From contig FTLJ01000167.1 in NCBI GenBank assembly GCA_900155495.1, positions 1 through 64,000 of the forward strand: a stretch of 64,000 bases of DNA, given 5' to 3'. Below, in pieces: positions 32,120 to 44,600 of the stretch. Within the stretch, counting starts at the first letter, position 1. Every line of letters starts with the position of its first letter. Both the position numbers and the translations under genes were made by a program. The stretch comes from Porogramme epimiltina (lineage: Eukaryota; Basidiomycota; Agaricomycetes; Polyporales; Polyporaceae). The notes under the pieces were generated by a model. It ran no database searches and was not told where the DNA came from. It saw only the letters and a list, made by a program, of their open reading frames with translations.

Positions 32120-34486
32120 ATGCCAGCCGCGGCCTACGGAGGTTCTCCTATGGAGAAAACAGATGATATCACAACGGCTACTCGGCAAACTGCTAGACGG
32201 CCGTGGGGACTGCAGTGGAGAAGCTCTATTTGGTTCATCACTCTAGGTGAGATCGAACTCTCTTGTCGCCGGTGTGTTCATATGTATAACGACGCTAACA
32301 CGTCCGCCCTGAACAGCTGTCGGATTAGGTACGGCCCTTGGGATCACTACCGTCGCCTCCCCCACCAATGGCCCATGTAAACGAGACATCTGACATACCG
32401 GCAATTCTGCCCAGGAATCTTCGTCGACATCCTCATCTACTCGCTCATCGTGCCCGTCATCCCATTCCGTCTGCAGGACCTTGGATATGATGGCGTGTCC
32501 GGTCTCGTTGGCTGGCTCTTATTTGCCTACGTATGTTCCCTTGCCCTTTTCGCCAACCGTCCCTAGCGTATCTGACGCCCTCCCTCTTCAGTCCGCAGCG
32601 ATAGTCGTGGGTTAGTGTCAATAGCACATATATGTGAAAGGGGTATAAAACGCTGACTATTCTCACCTCTCAAGCGACACCGCCCATCGCCCATCTCACT
32701 GAACTACACAAGAACAGACGAGTCCCGCTTCTGCTAGGTCAAGGTGCTCTCATAGCATCCCAAGTGGTGCTCATGGAGGCTCCCAAGTTCTGGGTCATGG
32801 TCATCGCCCGTGTCGCTCAGGGCGTGAGCGCGTCCGTGATTTGGGTTGTTGGTCTCGCTCTAGTGTACGTTTCGGAAACCCTATATCTTCGTGTTCGCGT
32901 AGCGGTGCTGACGCTTTGCGTAGCTGTGACACCGTCCCCGAAACCATCGTAGGCAGTGAGTCGAGGTCCAGTGTGTCGTCCAACTTTGCTAACATCTCCC
33001 AGAACAAATGGGCTTGGTCATGATGGGAGCTTCGTTTGGGTATGTATGAACCCATAACGCACATAACCAATATCGCCTCACGCACTTCTCCCAGTTTCCT
33101 CGTCGGACCTCCCGTCGCCGGAGCACTCAACAGTCGCTTTGGCTTCCGTGGACCTTTTATCTTCGGCATTGCCGTCACCCTCCTAGAGCTCATGTGCCGC
33201 GTGCTTATCATCGAGCGCAAGGAGGCTGTCCGCTGGGACGCATCCCTCGCACGCCTCGTACCCAGCCGCACGGGAAGCCCCACCTCTCGCGGGCGCGCAT
33301 ACGGGGCCGTTACCGAGGAGAAGCGCGAGGAGGTTCCCGTGGCAGCAGTGTCTGAGGCGCGGGCGGACGAGGAGACAGGGACCGCGCCTCGCGCGAACCC
33401 CTCGCGCGAGTCCACTGTCGTCACTCCCGCGGGCGAGAGCCAGCGTCCAGCGCAGCTGTCAATCCTTCGTCTGCTGTTGATGTTGCTAAAATCAAAGCGA
33501 GCGATGACGCCTGTCTTTTTGGCCTTACTTTACGGGTAAGCTCGTACTATTGGGTTTATGCGGAAGTCTTTATTAAATTCCCGGGGTAGTTTGATTTTGA
33601 CGAGCCAAGAGCCTGTACTGCCGCTCTACCTCGAGGCGATTTACGGCCTCGACACGGCGAAGATCGGTCTCGTCTACATCGCCGCTATCGTTCCGTCGTT
33701 CATCTGTGAGTGTATATCTTTCTCGATCAAGAACATGGTCCTCACGACTTGTGCCGTTCCAATAGCCTCTCCCCTGAGTGGATGGTACGCAGACAAGGAA
33801 GGTCCTTTGGGCTCTACGATCCTCTGCATCGTTGGCGCGATCCCGTTCTTCTTCCTGCTCTTCCTCAAGGTCTCACTTCCCGTCTTCCTCGTCTTCTTCG
33901 GCTTCATGAGTAGGCGTCTCACCTGATCATTACTGACCGCCATTGACCTGTCGCTTGATTAGATTTCTTCTTCTACGGGCTTGTGTCGCCAATCATGGCT
34001 GAGATGGCAGCTGTAACAACGAGCCTCCCGGGCATTGGATGTAGGTCTTTTTGCTGCACCTTGGGCAAGAGGTGCAGCCACTTACCTCAAGTCTGCGTTT
34101 AGATGGCCATATGTACGGCGCCTTCAATATCGCCTACGGTCTTGGGTCTGCTCGTAAGTAGCACATAATCTCTCCCTTGAAACTCCCTCATCCGTGTTTC
34201 GCACCAGTTGGACCGGTCATCGGAGGACAGGTACGTTTTCCATAATCATTAAAATTTTCTTCTTCGCACTGACATTCACACACAGATCTACGACCACCTC
34301 TCTGACCGCGAGGGCTGGATGATTGTGAACATATTCGACGCTGGAATCACTGTTGTGGGGCTGTTGCTCACGCTGTGTTTCTTCGGAGAACGACCGGCCG
34401 TGCAGCGGATCCTCGCCTGGCTGCGCAACAGATCCCGGGCCGAATCCGCAGGGGAATCGGGCACCACGTCCGCAGAGGTGGCGTAG
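32120..34486 (+). CDS. MFS transporter (DHA1-like drug/amine antiporter family)
   Basis: Fourteen exons join to 528 aa: 32120-32246, 32317-32328, 32415-32530, 32592-32610, 32675-32864, 32924-32955, 33003-33039, 33095-33535, 33590-33705, 33766-33909, 33963-34040, 34103-34153, 34208-34230, 34286-34486. The start is MPAAAYGGSPMEKTDD. Predicted helices alternate with short loops: SSIWFITLAVGLGIFVDILI, YSLIVPVIPFRL, VGWLLFAYSAAIVV, VMVIARVAQGVSASVIWVVG, GLVMMGASFGFLVGPPVAGA, then a ~90-residue polar central loop. The C-half has QEPVLPLYLEAIYGLDTAKI, SSPLSGWYADKEGPLG, LGHMYGAFNIAYGLGSALGP and VIGGQIYDHL. The fold is that of the major facilitator superfamily and the closest general type is H+-antiporters related to vesicular amine and multidrug carriers; the substrate is not predictable. 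Exons of 12, 19 and 23 nt are required. Confidence 0.85.
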
Positions 34487-35482
34487 CCGCTCATGATTGG
34501 GACCTACGGCCATTGGCTCTCGTGCTATAGAGGGCTAATGTGGCGTTCCTGGGCGAGCACAGCCTGTATTGGACACCAGTGTGCAAAGCCAGGCGTAATT
34601 CCTCACTTCCTTGTTAAGATTACTTTAGCTAGCTCTTCCTAGAGAGAATGGAGCGTACAGGGATGTACAACAGTAATAGTATACATCACTACTCAAACGG
34701 TTTTTAGATAGCCGGCGTCAGTAACATCAAGCTAATGACGCTGGTGTTACTTAATGACATCATCCATATGTGGCAGAGTCTGAAAATACTGCGCGGGTCA
34801 ATACTCCTGCCAAATGACGCCTGCCTCGTAGGGCGAACCGTTGGATCAAGAGTGTGCAGTGCTTGTGACGCTTACTGTAGGTTACGACAAGGGTCCGAAG
34901 GGTAGGACGAGGCAGTCAGGGCCCGAAGGGAGTGTTGGCGTAGAGACGGGTGCCCTCGAACGAACGGGTTCCTGAGGACCTCGAATACCACGTTTCCGCT
35001 CCACCACCATCTGTCATTTCACCCTGTGCGACACCCCCTCTACCCCTCTCTCCCCCTCCACGACTCTCGCCCCCGCCCGCCGCGTCCTCCTCTGCCAAGC
35101 TTTGCTTCCCGCGCATCGTCGCCTCTCCGCTCGTCGCGCGCACACGCCGGGCGCCGTCTACCGCGCGCCGTCTACCGCGCGCGTCGCCCTCCGCCCTCCG
35201 CCTTCCGGACTTTGCACATACGCGCCTGCAAGCGCGCCCCTTCGCGTTCCGCGTCCGGATTAGGGGCCGCGAACCCAGAGAAGCCTGTACCGTTCACAGC
35301 AGACGACTGCACAGCCCTCGACTCTGACATCAACACGCACCCGCCCTCCGCCGCCTTGTCCCCCCTCCCGGTGCCCCTCCACACACCCGCCGGTTCCCAT
35401 TCCCCGCCCATAACTCTCCTCTCGTGCCAAGCACGACCAAGAATCCCCCCTCTCCCCCTCTCTCGCCCCGCCCTCTCCAGCC
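34487..35482. other. intergenic and CaMK promoter/leader
   Basis: About 1 kb. No gene was recognised. From about 34990 to 35482 it is strongly C/T-rich, consistent with a long 5' UTR of the kinase gene. Confidence 0.4.
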
Positions 35483-37914
35483 ATGAAGCTCGCAGAGTCC
35501 CTCCTCCCACAGCCCCCGTCGTTTCAGAAGAAGAAGGCGTATGAGATCCACAAGGTCCTCGGTGTCGGAACGTTCGGCAAGGTCATGGTGAGTTCATTCA
35601 TTCGCGCGCAATGCTCCTCCAAGCGTGCAAGATGTGTTGTTCGCAGTCGCTCACAAGCCGCCCGCCCGCCCGTTTTCCGCACGTCCCCTTGATCTCGCTC
35701 GCCTTCGCGCCGCCGCCGGCCCTATCTTGGGTGCACGACCCTGGCGCGCCGCCTTCCGCCAAACCGCTCCCCGCTCCACAACGTCTCGCCTGCCGCCGCT
35801 TCTCTCACGCGCGCTCCAACACCCCTCCCTCGCGCCCACGACGCCGACGCACCTATCATAGAGGGCAACATGGCACGTCCCCGCCGGCCAGATGAACGTC
35901 GCCCTCCGCGGTGCTGCCGCCTCGGGCGAAGCCGCCGCACCGCCGGGCACCAAGCCTGCCTCGCTCGCGCGCTCCTCCTCGAGCTCGAGCGGGACCCTCA
36001 GCCCGTCCGCGCACCTCTCCGCATTCACCAAGTCCTCGCGGAGCAGCACGCCTACCGAGGATGACTTCGCCGTCGAGGTCGCACTCAAGGTCATTCCGAA
36101 GAAGAAGGTCAAGGGCAACGAGAGCAGCGTCTGGGGCGAGATGGACGTCCTGCGCGGGCTCGACCATCCGAACATTGTACGTCTCTCATTGCGGGGGTGT
36201 CGGTCGCTGTGCCGGTGTTGGCGATGCTGATGCGCCCGTTCAGGTCAAATTCTATGAATGGTTCGAGTCGAGGTCCAAGTATTACCTCGCTTTCGAACTT
36301 GCGCAGGGCGGAGAGCTGTTCGAGCGTATCACGAAGAAGGGCAAGTTTACGGAGTCCGATGCTGTGCTGGTATTGAAGTGAGTACTCTGCTCTATGTATT
36401 GATGCCCCTCCTTCGGAAGCGAGACAAGTCTTCTCGAGTGTAGAGCCCTAGCAGCTCTTCTTCTCTTGGCACGCTCACGCACCACGCTTCTGCCGTGTTG
36501 ACCGTTTGTTGTTCAGATCAATTCTCTCTGGCGTCAAGTATCTTCACGACCACGACATCGTTCATCGAGACCTCAAGTGAGAAACACAGCGCCAACATCT
36601 CTGGCACTCTGAACCTGATCATCTATCCGCTAGGCCAGAGAATATCTTGTATCGAACAAATGACGACCATTCGGACATTGTGATCGCAGATTTCGGCATG
36701 TCAGTATCAATGCTCGCCATACTGTCGGTTCCTGATCTAACAACGTTATGCAGTGCCAAACATCTACACTCGCCAGAAGAACAGTTGCACTCCCTCGCTG
36801 GAAGCTTTGGATATGTTGCGCCCGAGGTTCTCAACAAGAAGGGCCATGGCAAGGCAGTTGACATCTGGTCAACAGGGTACGTCCACGAAACGCCGTCTAT
36901 AGGAACTTCAAATGTCACGTCTAATCCAACCTGCTGCGCAGAATCATCACCTACGTCATGCTCTGCGGATATTCACCGTTCCGGTCTGACGATGTGAAGG
37001 AGCTCATTCGTGAGACGACCGCAGCGAAGATCGAGTTCCATGAGCGCTACTGGGGCAACGTCTCCCAGGCAGGTGAGCAACTCCCTTCTGAGCCCCGTGT
37101 CATCCACATCCACGTAGAATAAAGCTGACCGCCTTCGCCAGCCAAGGACTTCGTGAAGAGACTCCTCAAGCCCGTCCCGTCCGAGCGGCCTACGGCGGAA
37201 GAAGCCCTCAAAGACCCCTGGCTCACGTCACACGTCGCCTCGACCGAGCACGACCTCGCCGGCCTCCGGGAGCACTTCGACCCCCGCGCCCGCTGGCGCG
37301 CCGCCTTCACCGGCGTCCGCGCGCTCAACCGCTTCAACTCGGTCTCGTCCCGCGCCAGCGGGAGCAGCGGCGGCTGGCGCGCCTCGTCCTTTGCCGACAC
37401 CGACACCGATGACGATGACGGCCTCCCGTCACAGCCGCACTCTCCTGGCGCCGCTTTCGCCGCCGGCGCGGCTGGCGCGGCAGCACAGCACGCGGGCACG
37501 CCGCCCGACGACCCGGGCGAGAACGACTACGTCACCGTCACCGCACCCGAGGAGGACAGCGACGACGCCCGACCACAACAGCAGGACGCCTCGGCCACGG
37601 CGACGGACGCCGCTGCGGTGCCCGCGCCGAGCGAGGCGCACGAGCTGCGGCACGAAGCCGAGCAGCCCTCACCGTTGCACGAGAAGGTGCCGACCCCTCT
37701 GCAAGGTGCCGGTACTCCGAAGGAAGGCGAGAGCGCGGGCGCGTCGCACGAGGCCCACCTACAGCCCGAGCCCGAGGCGGCACCCGATGGGCGCTCGACG
37801 CCTGAGCTGACGATGCCCGGGTCGTTCGACGTTCCCGAAGCACACCACCACCAGCACCTCCATTTCGAGGGTGGGTGGTTGGGCTTCTTCAAGAAGATGC
37901 ACATCCGGCAATAA
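35483..37914 (+). CDS. calcium/calmodulin-dependent protein kinase-type (CaMK) Ser/Thr kinase
   Basis: Eight exons (35483-35587, 35862-36176, 36244-36377, 36517-36576, 36634-36699, 36754-36876, 36942-37072, 37142-37914) give 568 aa. Kinase motifs: glycine loop [10 protein letters not shown] (25-34), ATP lysine in VALKVIP (Lys ~111), [48 protein letters not shown], and the C-lobe end [13 protein letters not shown]. Just after the kinase, [20 protein letters not shown] has the basic amphipathic look of a CaMKI autoinhibitory/calmodulin-binding helix. The rest (~200 aa) is acidic and disordered and ends [14 protein letters not shown]. Such kinases transmit Ca2+ signals in fungal growth and stress. 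Unusual: ~55-60 extra Ser/Ala-rich residues sit between the glycine loop and the ATP lysine. The first intron is long (274 nt). Confidence 0.92.
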
Positions 37915-38293
37915 AGCCCGGAGCAGCGTCTGTTCTTGATATACGCGCGGCGCTGTTTTGATTGGCCACCCTGCGGACCGTTTCGTTTTTTATGCCTAAC
38001 GTCGCGTATTGTTGTTATGTGTTCGCTGGTGTGTGTGCGTGTTGGTGGCCCGCGGGGAGATTCACGAGTTACGGCCGATCTACGTACGTACTGGATAGAG
38101 TAGCAGTAGGGCCCGCGCATTTGGCGCAGGTCCCTCGTAGTACACTAGTGAGACACATGTATCATATTCCGACGCCGAGGATACCCAATTCTACCTCACT
38201 GTCCGACTCAGAACTTATAAGTAAATACACTCCGGAAGTAGTAGACCAACAGGACTAGCACGAATGCTCATGGACGGGGCAGACATCATCGGC

Positions 38294-40705
38294 CTACACT
38301 CGTACCCATCCACGACAGCGGGCCGCCCCACACATGCACTTTTTCGCACTGGCCGGGGCCTCTTCTCCCTCCTCGGCCTGAGGGTCATAGTCTATGGTCA
38401 ACTCCGTCCGTGATTCAATGTCTTGCGTTGCAACAAACGCGAGGTAGGGCTGATTGAGCTGTGAAGATCGCCCACAGAGGACAACGTCAGCAAGTCACCC
38501 GCAAGCAAACAAAGAAAGACGGCTGCTTACCTCTGGGATCGTGTCCCACACCACAGGGTACACGCGCATATTTGGTTCGCAAGAGTGGCTGCGCAAAAAT
38601 ACAGATAGTGGTCGGTGTCTTTTCCGAAGACGGGTACACTAGGCTCGCGCACTTGATAAACCGCGTCCAGTTTCCATGTGCATAGCCGTCGATGGAGAAC
38701 TTTGAGTTGATCCCGTCGTCGTCATTTATACCGTCCTCATAATCATCCGACTCATGACTCTCGCGGACGTCCAGATCAAAAATGTACGCCCCCCGTTCAG
38801 TGTTTTGGCGTTTGACTGCTTCTGCTCGTCGTCTGCAATACACCTAATCAATCTCATCTGCCTTCGGCAATGCAAGATCGCACTCGCATTAGTTCACTGG
38901 CGGACACGACCAAACGGGTGAGCCTTAAGATGTGGTCATGTTAAGCTTTGCTTACCCTGTGTATATTCCTGTCACCTGGCCGCGGCGTAGGGGTTCAGTT
39001 GCACGGGCACCCCAGCCACGATTAAGAGTCTTGAAGACCTCGATAGGTATAGACCGGGGGCGTTGAGCCACTCGGTTCCGGCATTTCTCGTCGCATTCGC
39101 ACGACTGAGAATTAATGGTCTTGCAATGCAGCAAGGGAAACAATTTCGAGCACAAACAACACGTACATCATTACACTCGATTACTTCCGTTCCTCGGGGA
39201 AGCTTGAAGTTGAACAAATGCTATCACGGCGAAGACGACCGGTACAACCATGGTTAGCTGCTTGAGGAACGCCCACATAATGTCATGCGTACCCCTTTTG
39301 TGTAGGCGAAGATCTTTTCATCGGAGTCGTCACGGAGCTCTGACGGTTCCTGGCAGTCACATTCGTCCGCGAAGAGGCACCTTCTCCCCGAACAGTTACA
39401 GCTGACTAGGCAGTCCATGATGTCCTCATTAGCGGGTACATCGGCGGCGCTGGATACAGAGTTTAGTGTGTTAATATTTGATGGCCCCTAGTTCGAAGAC
39501 TCGCACAGCTAGTGGCTAAAAGAAACTCACCGTGCGTAGCTCCTTTCAAGGTACTGGAAACCGGAGACGAGGGGCGGCGCCCCATCACCGTCCACCTCAT
39601 TCACGATCGTCACAGCCGCAGCACCTGCGTTCCCCGTCGCGCGTGTCCACCGACGCTGCACCTTCGCGCGACGCTCCTGTGCTTCTCGGGACATTGCCGG
39701 AGGTTGCCTCCGCAGCTGCGGCAGCTCGCTTTCAGAGGAGTCGCTCACAGGGGAAACAATCCTGCGGGCCTGCCGCGCCGACCTGCGGCCACGACCGCTC
39801 CCCGACGCCGAAGCGGACGGCGGGGCGCGAGCGGGCGTCTGCGGCCTCGAGAGCGTGTTCTGTCTGGACAACGCAGACGATCCCCGAGGCGTCGACGACG
39901 ACCCGCTCCTCGTCGTCACCTTCGACCGACGCTCGCTCCCGCCGTCCGACGTCAACACCTGGCTCCCCGAGGACGATGCCCCCGCCCCGAGACTCTTCCT
40001 CGTCCCGTCAAAGTCGACGGCAACGGAGGGCCATGCGACCGCGCCGTCCCCATCGGGCGCGAGGTCGAGCTCGGGATGCGCGCGCACGTACGCCGTCTTG
40101 GCCTCCATATAGCCCCGCGCGCGCTCGACGGTCGCGTCTTCGTGGAGCATGTGCCAGCGCTCGACGCCGACCTCGACGGCCATGCCCTGCGCCGCGACAC
40201 GGGCGGCGCGCTTTTCCGCTTGGCGCGACTCCCACATGTTCACGAGCGGGGTGAGGTCCGAGTCGGGCGCGGGCCGGTCCCACGTCGTGTTCGTGCCGTC
40301 CTTGCGCGTCCAGCCCTCGCCCCATTTGATCTGCGGCAAAGAGAAGGGGTCGGGTCAGCGTCCGCGATGATGATGATCACTCCGAGCTAGAGTGCACGGG
40401 AGCACCCCAGAACGTCCCGACGGCCATGGGCAGCGCGAGGGTATGATATATAGGGCCCGAATGCCCTAGCGAGGGCGGAACAATCACCTCGTATCTGTGA
40501 GATGGGTAACAAGTCAGCGATCGACGCGTCTTGTCCGTTCCTCAGAAGGAGGACAAACAGGCACAGAGCGCAGGAAGACCGACCTCTTCACGCCAAACGC
40601 GTCGGTGCTCTCTCCGACGATGCCCTCGACGGCCCACTCCTGATCGGAGCTGGCGTCGTAATCTTCCACAGGCGTCGGGGACGGACAGAAGGCAGGTGCG
40701 TCCAT
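38294..40705 (-). CDS. KMT1: chromodomain/SET histone H3-K9 methyltransferase (Clr4/Suv39 type)
   Basis: Ten minus-strand exons (40705-40584, 40494-40488, 40330-39531, 39449-39293, 39220-39167, 39119-38956, 38896-38888, 38832-38653, 38588-38531, 38458-38294) give 571 aa. The chromodomain starts near residue 24 ([10 protein letters not shown], then VKRYEIKWGEGW). Pre-SET zinc-binding Cys: [22 protein letters not shown] and [15 protein letters not shown] motifs: [48 protein letters not shown] and ELTIDYDP. Post-[16 protein letters not shown]. This enzyme class methylates H3K9 and builds heterochromatin, and its chromodomain reads the same mark. The 7-nt exon completes VKRYEIKW and the 9-nt exon (GC donor) completes GELI; both are needed for family-like sequence. 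The exact start is less sure because open sequence continues upstream of 40705. Confidence 0.93.
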
Positions 40706-41696
40706 CACGGCTGCCAGTTCCTCTTGCAGGTGCCGTATCTACCGGTAGGTAAGGGTTCAAACCAAAGGACGCCGAAATGGGCTTCGTGAACGTTCATACA
40801 CCAACTTCAACCAGTCCTGCAGCACCTAGATGCCTCACGTGACCGGTTCTCAAACACAGACTCGAGCTTCCCTACTTCGAATGCTCCCCCCGATCCTTCT
40901 CTTCACCGCCTCAGCTCTGACTCCCGATCCTTCCGCACCCCCGGTGTCGGAGGTTTAGGGTTAAAAGAACTCACTCTGAGCCCTACCGAGGCGGAAATTT
41001 CCTGGACCTAATCAAACGAGTCGTAGATTGCAGGATAAGTACAGGATGGCAAACAAATAATGCGCTCAATATACTATAACGACAAATTACGAGGCCTAGG
41101 AATGGGAGGGACCGGGAGGTTGCAAAGGATTGGTACGCTGTACATGTGTGAAAGGGAGTACGCAGTACAAATGGGGGTTGGCAGAGGAGCAGTAACAGCA
41201 ACAAGCGATATAAAAGGCGAGTACTAGATTGGATGCGGGGTTCGGGAGGTAGTAGGAGGGAGGAGAGAGAGGATATGAGAGAGACGATTGATGTGGGTTT
41301 CTTGTGTATACGTAGTGCACGGAGCGGAAAGCGAGAAGAGCGAGTTATATGACGGAACACCTGTTGGATGCGGATGTGCAAAATACAATTGCGCGATGCT
41401 GGTAATATAGTCGAGAGGGGGCTCGGAGGGGGGGATGCATGGGAGCCCGCCCGAGGGCGAGGCCGATGAGTTGGACGAGTCCGGGAGAGGGATACTAAAC
41501 AGGGTTCATAGTGAGCCGGCATAGGTATAATCCCGCCGCACGCGTCGGGAGGGCGCACGAGGGAGGGGGGTAGGAGGGGGGGACGATTACGCGAGGTGTA
41601 CGAGAGCAAAAGAATGTCTTGATGTACATGCGTCCTGGTTTTCGGCGAGTCGACCGCCTGCGAAGGCCGGCGCAACGTGCGAGGCGACGATCCCTC
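40706..41696. other. intergenic between KMT1 start and PUF 3' end
   Basis: About 1 kb. The part near 41697 would be PUF 3' UTR. No further gene was recognised. Around 40741-40760 sequence in frame with KMT1 stays open, so part may be a 5' extension of that gene. Confidence 0.4.
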
Positions 41697-44600
41697 TTAC
41701 ATGTTGTACGCGAACGAGCGCTGGTAGGGGTCAGCGACGCCGACTGGGAACGAGTTGACGCTGCCGTAGGAAGACACGCCGGAGAACGCTCCAGCGTGGC
41801 TATGGGGCGGCGTCAGGCCAGGGCTGTGGTTGCTCGAACCCTGCATGACATAGCTGTCGATCGAGTGCGACTGCAGGCCGTGGAGGGGGTTGTGGAGGCC
41901 AGGGGCGCCCTGCAGCGGGTAGAGCCCATTCTGGGCCGTGTATGCGTCCGCCAACGCGCCAGCCTGGAGGTGGGATATATGACGGCCCGAGGCGGGGCCG
42001 TGGTTCATCGTACCCATGCCATGATTGCCGAGGGTCATGTTGACGAGCGCCTGCTGGTTGTGATGGTAGCCCCCGCCGCCGAACGCGTCGCTGTGCTCGC
42101 GCTGCAACTTGTTCTGGATCCGCTTGCCGTAAGGCGTGTTCCTGATGAGGGGAAGCACAGGGCGGATGCCCTCGACAAGGAGCGCACGCTGACTAGGCTC
42201 GGCGTAATCGAGTGCGGTCTGCGTAAGGCGGGCGGTTAGCACGCCCCCGGCAGCCGACGATGCGGACCACGACGGAAGGGGACATACCTGGACACAGTAA
42301 TTGCCATAGGAATCTCTGAGGAGTTTCTCCAGGCGCGTGCGGTTCAGCAGCTCCCCAATCAGCATCTTGCGCGTGGAGTGCTCGGCGACTCGGATGCACT
42401 ACGGGGCAATCTCTGATGAGAACAACTTCCTGAGGGCGAGAAGCAGATCGCGCACCTTCTCGATCACGTTCGAGCTGAACTTCTGCACGGAGAGCGCGCA
42501 CACATTTCCGGTAAACTGACGGATGACGGCGTCGCTGAAGCGGTTGTCATTCAGGTCCAGAATGTATTGCACGACCTATTCAGGGAGCGTCCATCAGCAT
42601 CAACCCTTGAAATGCGCTGAGCATCAAACACTCACATAGTTGCCGTACGGGTCCTGCACGAGCGTGAGCGCATTGTAAGTGATCTCATTCACTAGCTGGA
42701 CGCGCTGGAGCTCCGACGCATGGTCAATGCACCGCTGCAGAACACAGCAACCGTGGCGGTGAGTGGCGACCTCGACGCAGTTCGCCGCGACGGCGTTGTA
42801 GATGAACTGCACGCGCGGGGATCAGTCTGCCAATCCGTCTGAGATGGCCCCCTATGGTCTAGCTCACCTGGTTGTCGTCTGGGGCGAGCTTGTTGAGACA
42901 CTTCTGGATCACGTGGTTGCCATTCAAATCCTTGATGAGCACAACGACGTGCAGGCTCAGCGCGAGGATGATCGAGTGGATCTGAGTTATCCGACGCAAG
43001 TCAGTCTACCGAGCACCACCGTAAGTGGTATGAGGGTGGTGGATGAATCGAGGCCTACCTGTCGGCGCGTCGACAAGAAGTCAATCATCTTCTGGACCGC
43101 ACGGGTGCCGTGCATGTTCAAGGAGATGTTGACGAGGTCTTGCGCGACAGACTCGCAGATCACATTGCGCTGCTCATCGGTCGAGAACTCCAAGAGCTTC
43201 TGGCAGAGGTAGTTGCCGAAAGGATCTATAAGGGAAGGTTGCGTCAAAACGATGAAAGAACCCCGCGGAAATAAGTCGCCCTACCCGTCATAAGGTCCGC
43301 GAAGTGGCCAAAGGTCTCGCGGAAAATCATGTCGCGATGCTCCGGCACACCTTCCTCGAGCTTCTTCTGCAGGTAGCGACAACCGTGCTGGTCCTTGCAG
43401 AGCTGAGGGATCTCGCCCACCAGGTCCTCCAACCGCGTTCCCGCGAAGCGGTTGACTGTATGCGCCCATTAATATAAACCGGATGACAGACTGTATGGAT
43501 GCGTGGCAACTCACACTCGCGGTCAATGTCGCCACGCTTGTGCTTGGGGCCGTGAAGACCGTTCATCTTGCCATCGGCTCCGCCGTTCGGGCGACCATTC
43601 ATGTTGAAGCCATACTTGGCACCGTTATGGTGGTACAGGGCGGTAGAGCCCGTCGCACCAACGCCGGCGCCGCGTCCCGCCGCTTCAAAACCATACGAGT
43701 TGAACGCGTCATCCTCGATGCCGCCACCCAGGTTGTACACGTTCTCTCCGTTGTACTTCTGTAATTTCTATAGTCAGCAACGCACCAACTGTGCCGCCCG
43801 TCTATATGCGCTTACATCATTCAGGCCCGACTGGATAGAGTTGAAGCTCAACGGGCTGTTGTCCATGCCCGATGACATGCGCGACAGGGAAGGGTTGAGC
43901 TCGTTGTCCTCGCTGAGCTGGCGCGAGATCTGCGCGCTGAGGATGCCATTGATGTTGTGGGGGTCGCCCGAGAGGGGGGTGCCCGGAGCCTTCGCGAGCT
44001 GTCCGGCTGAGTTGGGCATGCCGGGAAGGGGCGTCGCGGGGACAGAGCGGGCGGACGTAATTGAAGAGAGCGTGTCTCCGAGGCTGAGCGGGGAGCCGCG
44101 GCGCGAGGATAGACCCTGAGCAAGGCCCTGAGAGACCTGCTGCAGCAGCGGGGTCGTCGAACCCGAGACGGTGCCGTTGACCTTCACTGCGGAGACGTCG
44201 CTGAGGCCGGTGGGCATGCCCATCGTCGGGTTCGTCACGTTGCGACGGTCCGAGCGGACAACGCCATCGCCGATGCGGCCGCTCCCAGTGAACTGAGGCC
44301 ACTCGGAAGACTTCTGATTGTCGTGAAATGGCGGCCGACGGAAGACAAACGGGTGGGCAAACGCGCAGGTAACAATTCGAGGGCAGGGCGGAGGGGTAAA
44401 GGTTTACGCGTCGGTAAACGATAATGAAGAAAGTGCGATGGAAAACGCACCTTGCCGGCAAACCCATTCGAGAACTTGTCCTCCTCAGAAGAGGTGGGCA
44501 GGTGACGCATCGCATCTGAGACTCATGAGCGACGCGCAGAGAGCCCAAAACGCGTGTAGCTCACTGTGCATCTCCTGATCCAGCTGCTCGTCCAACATCA

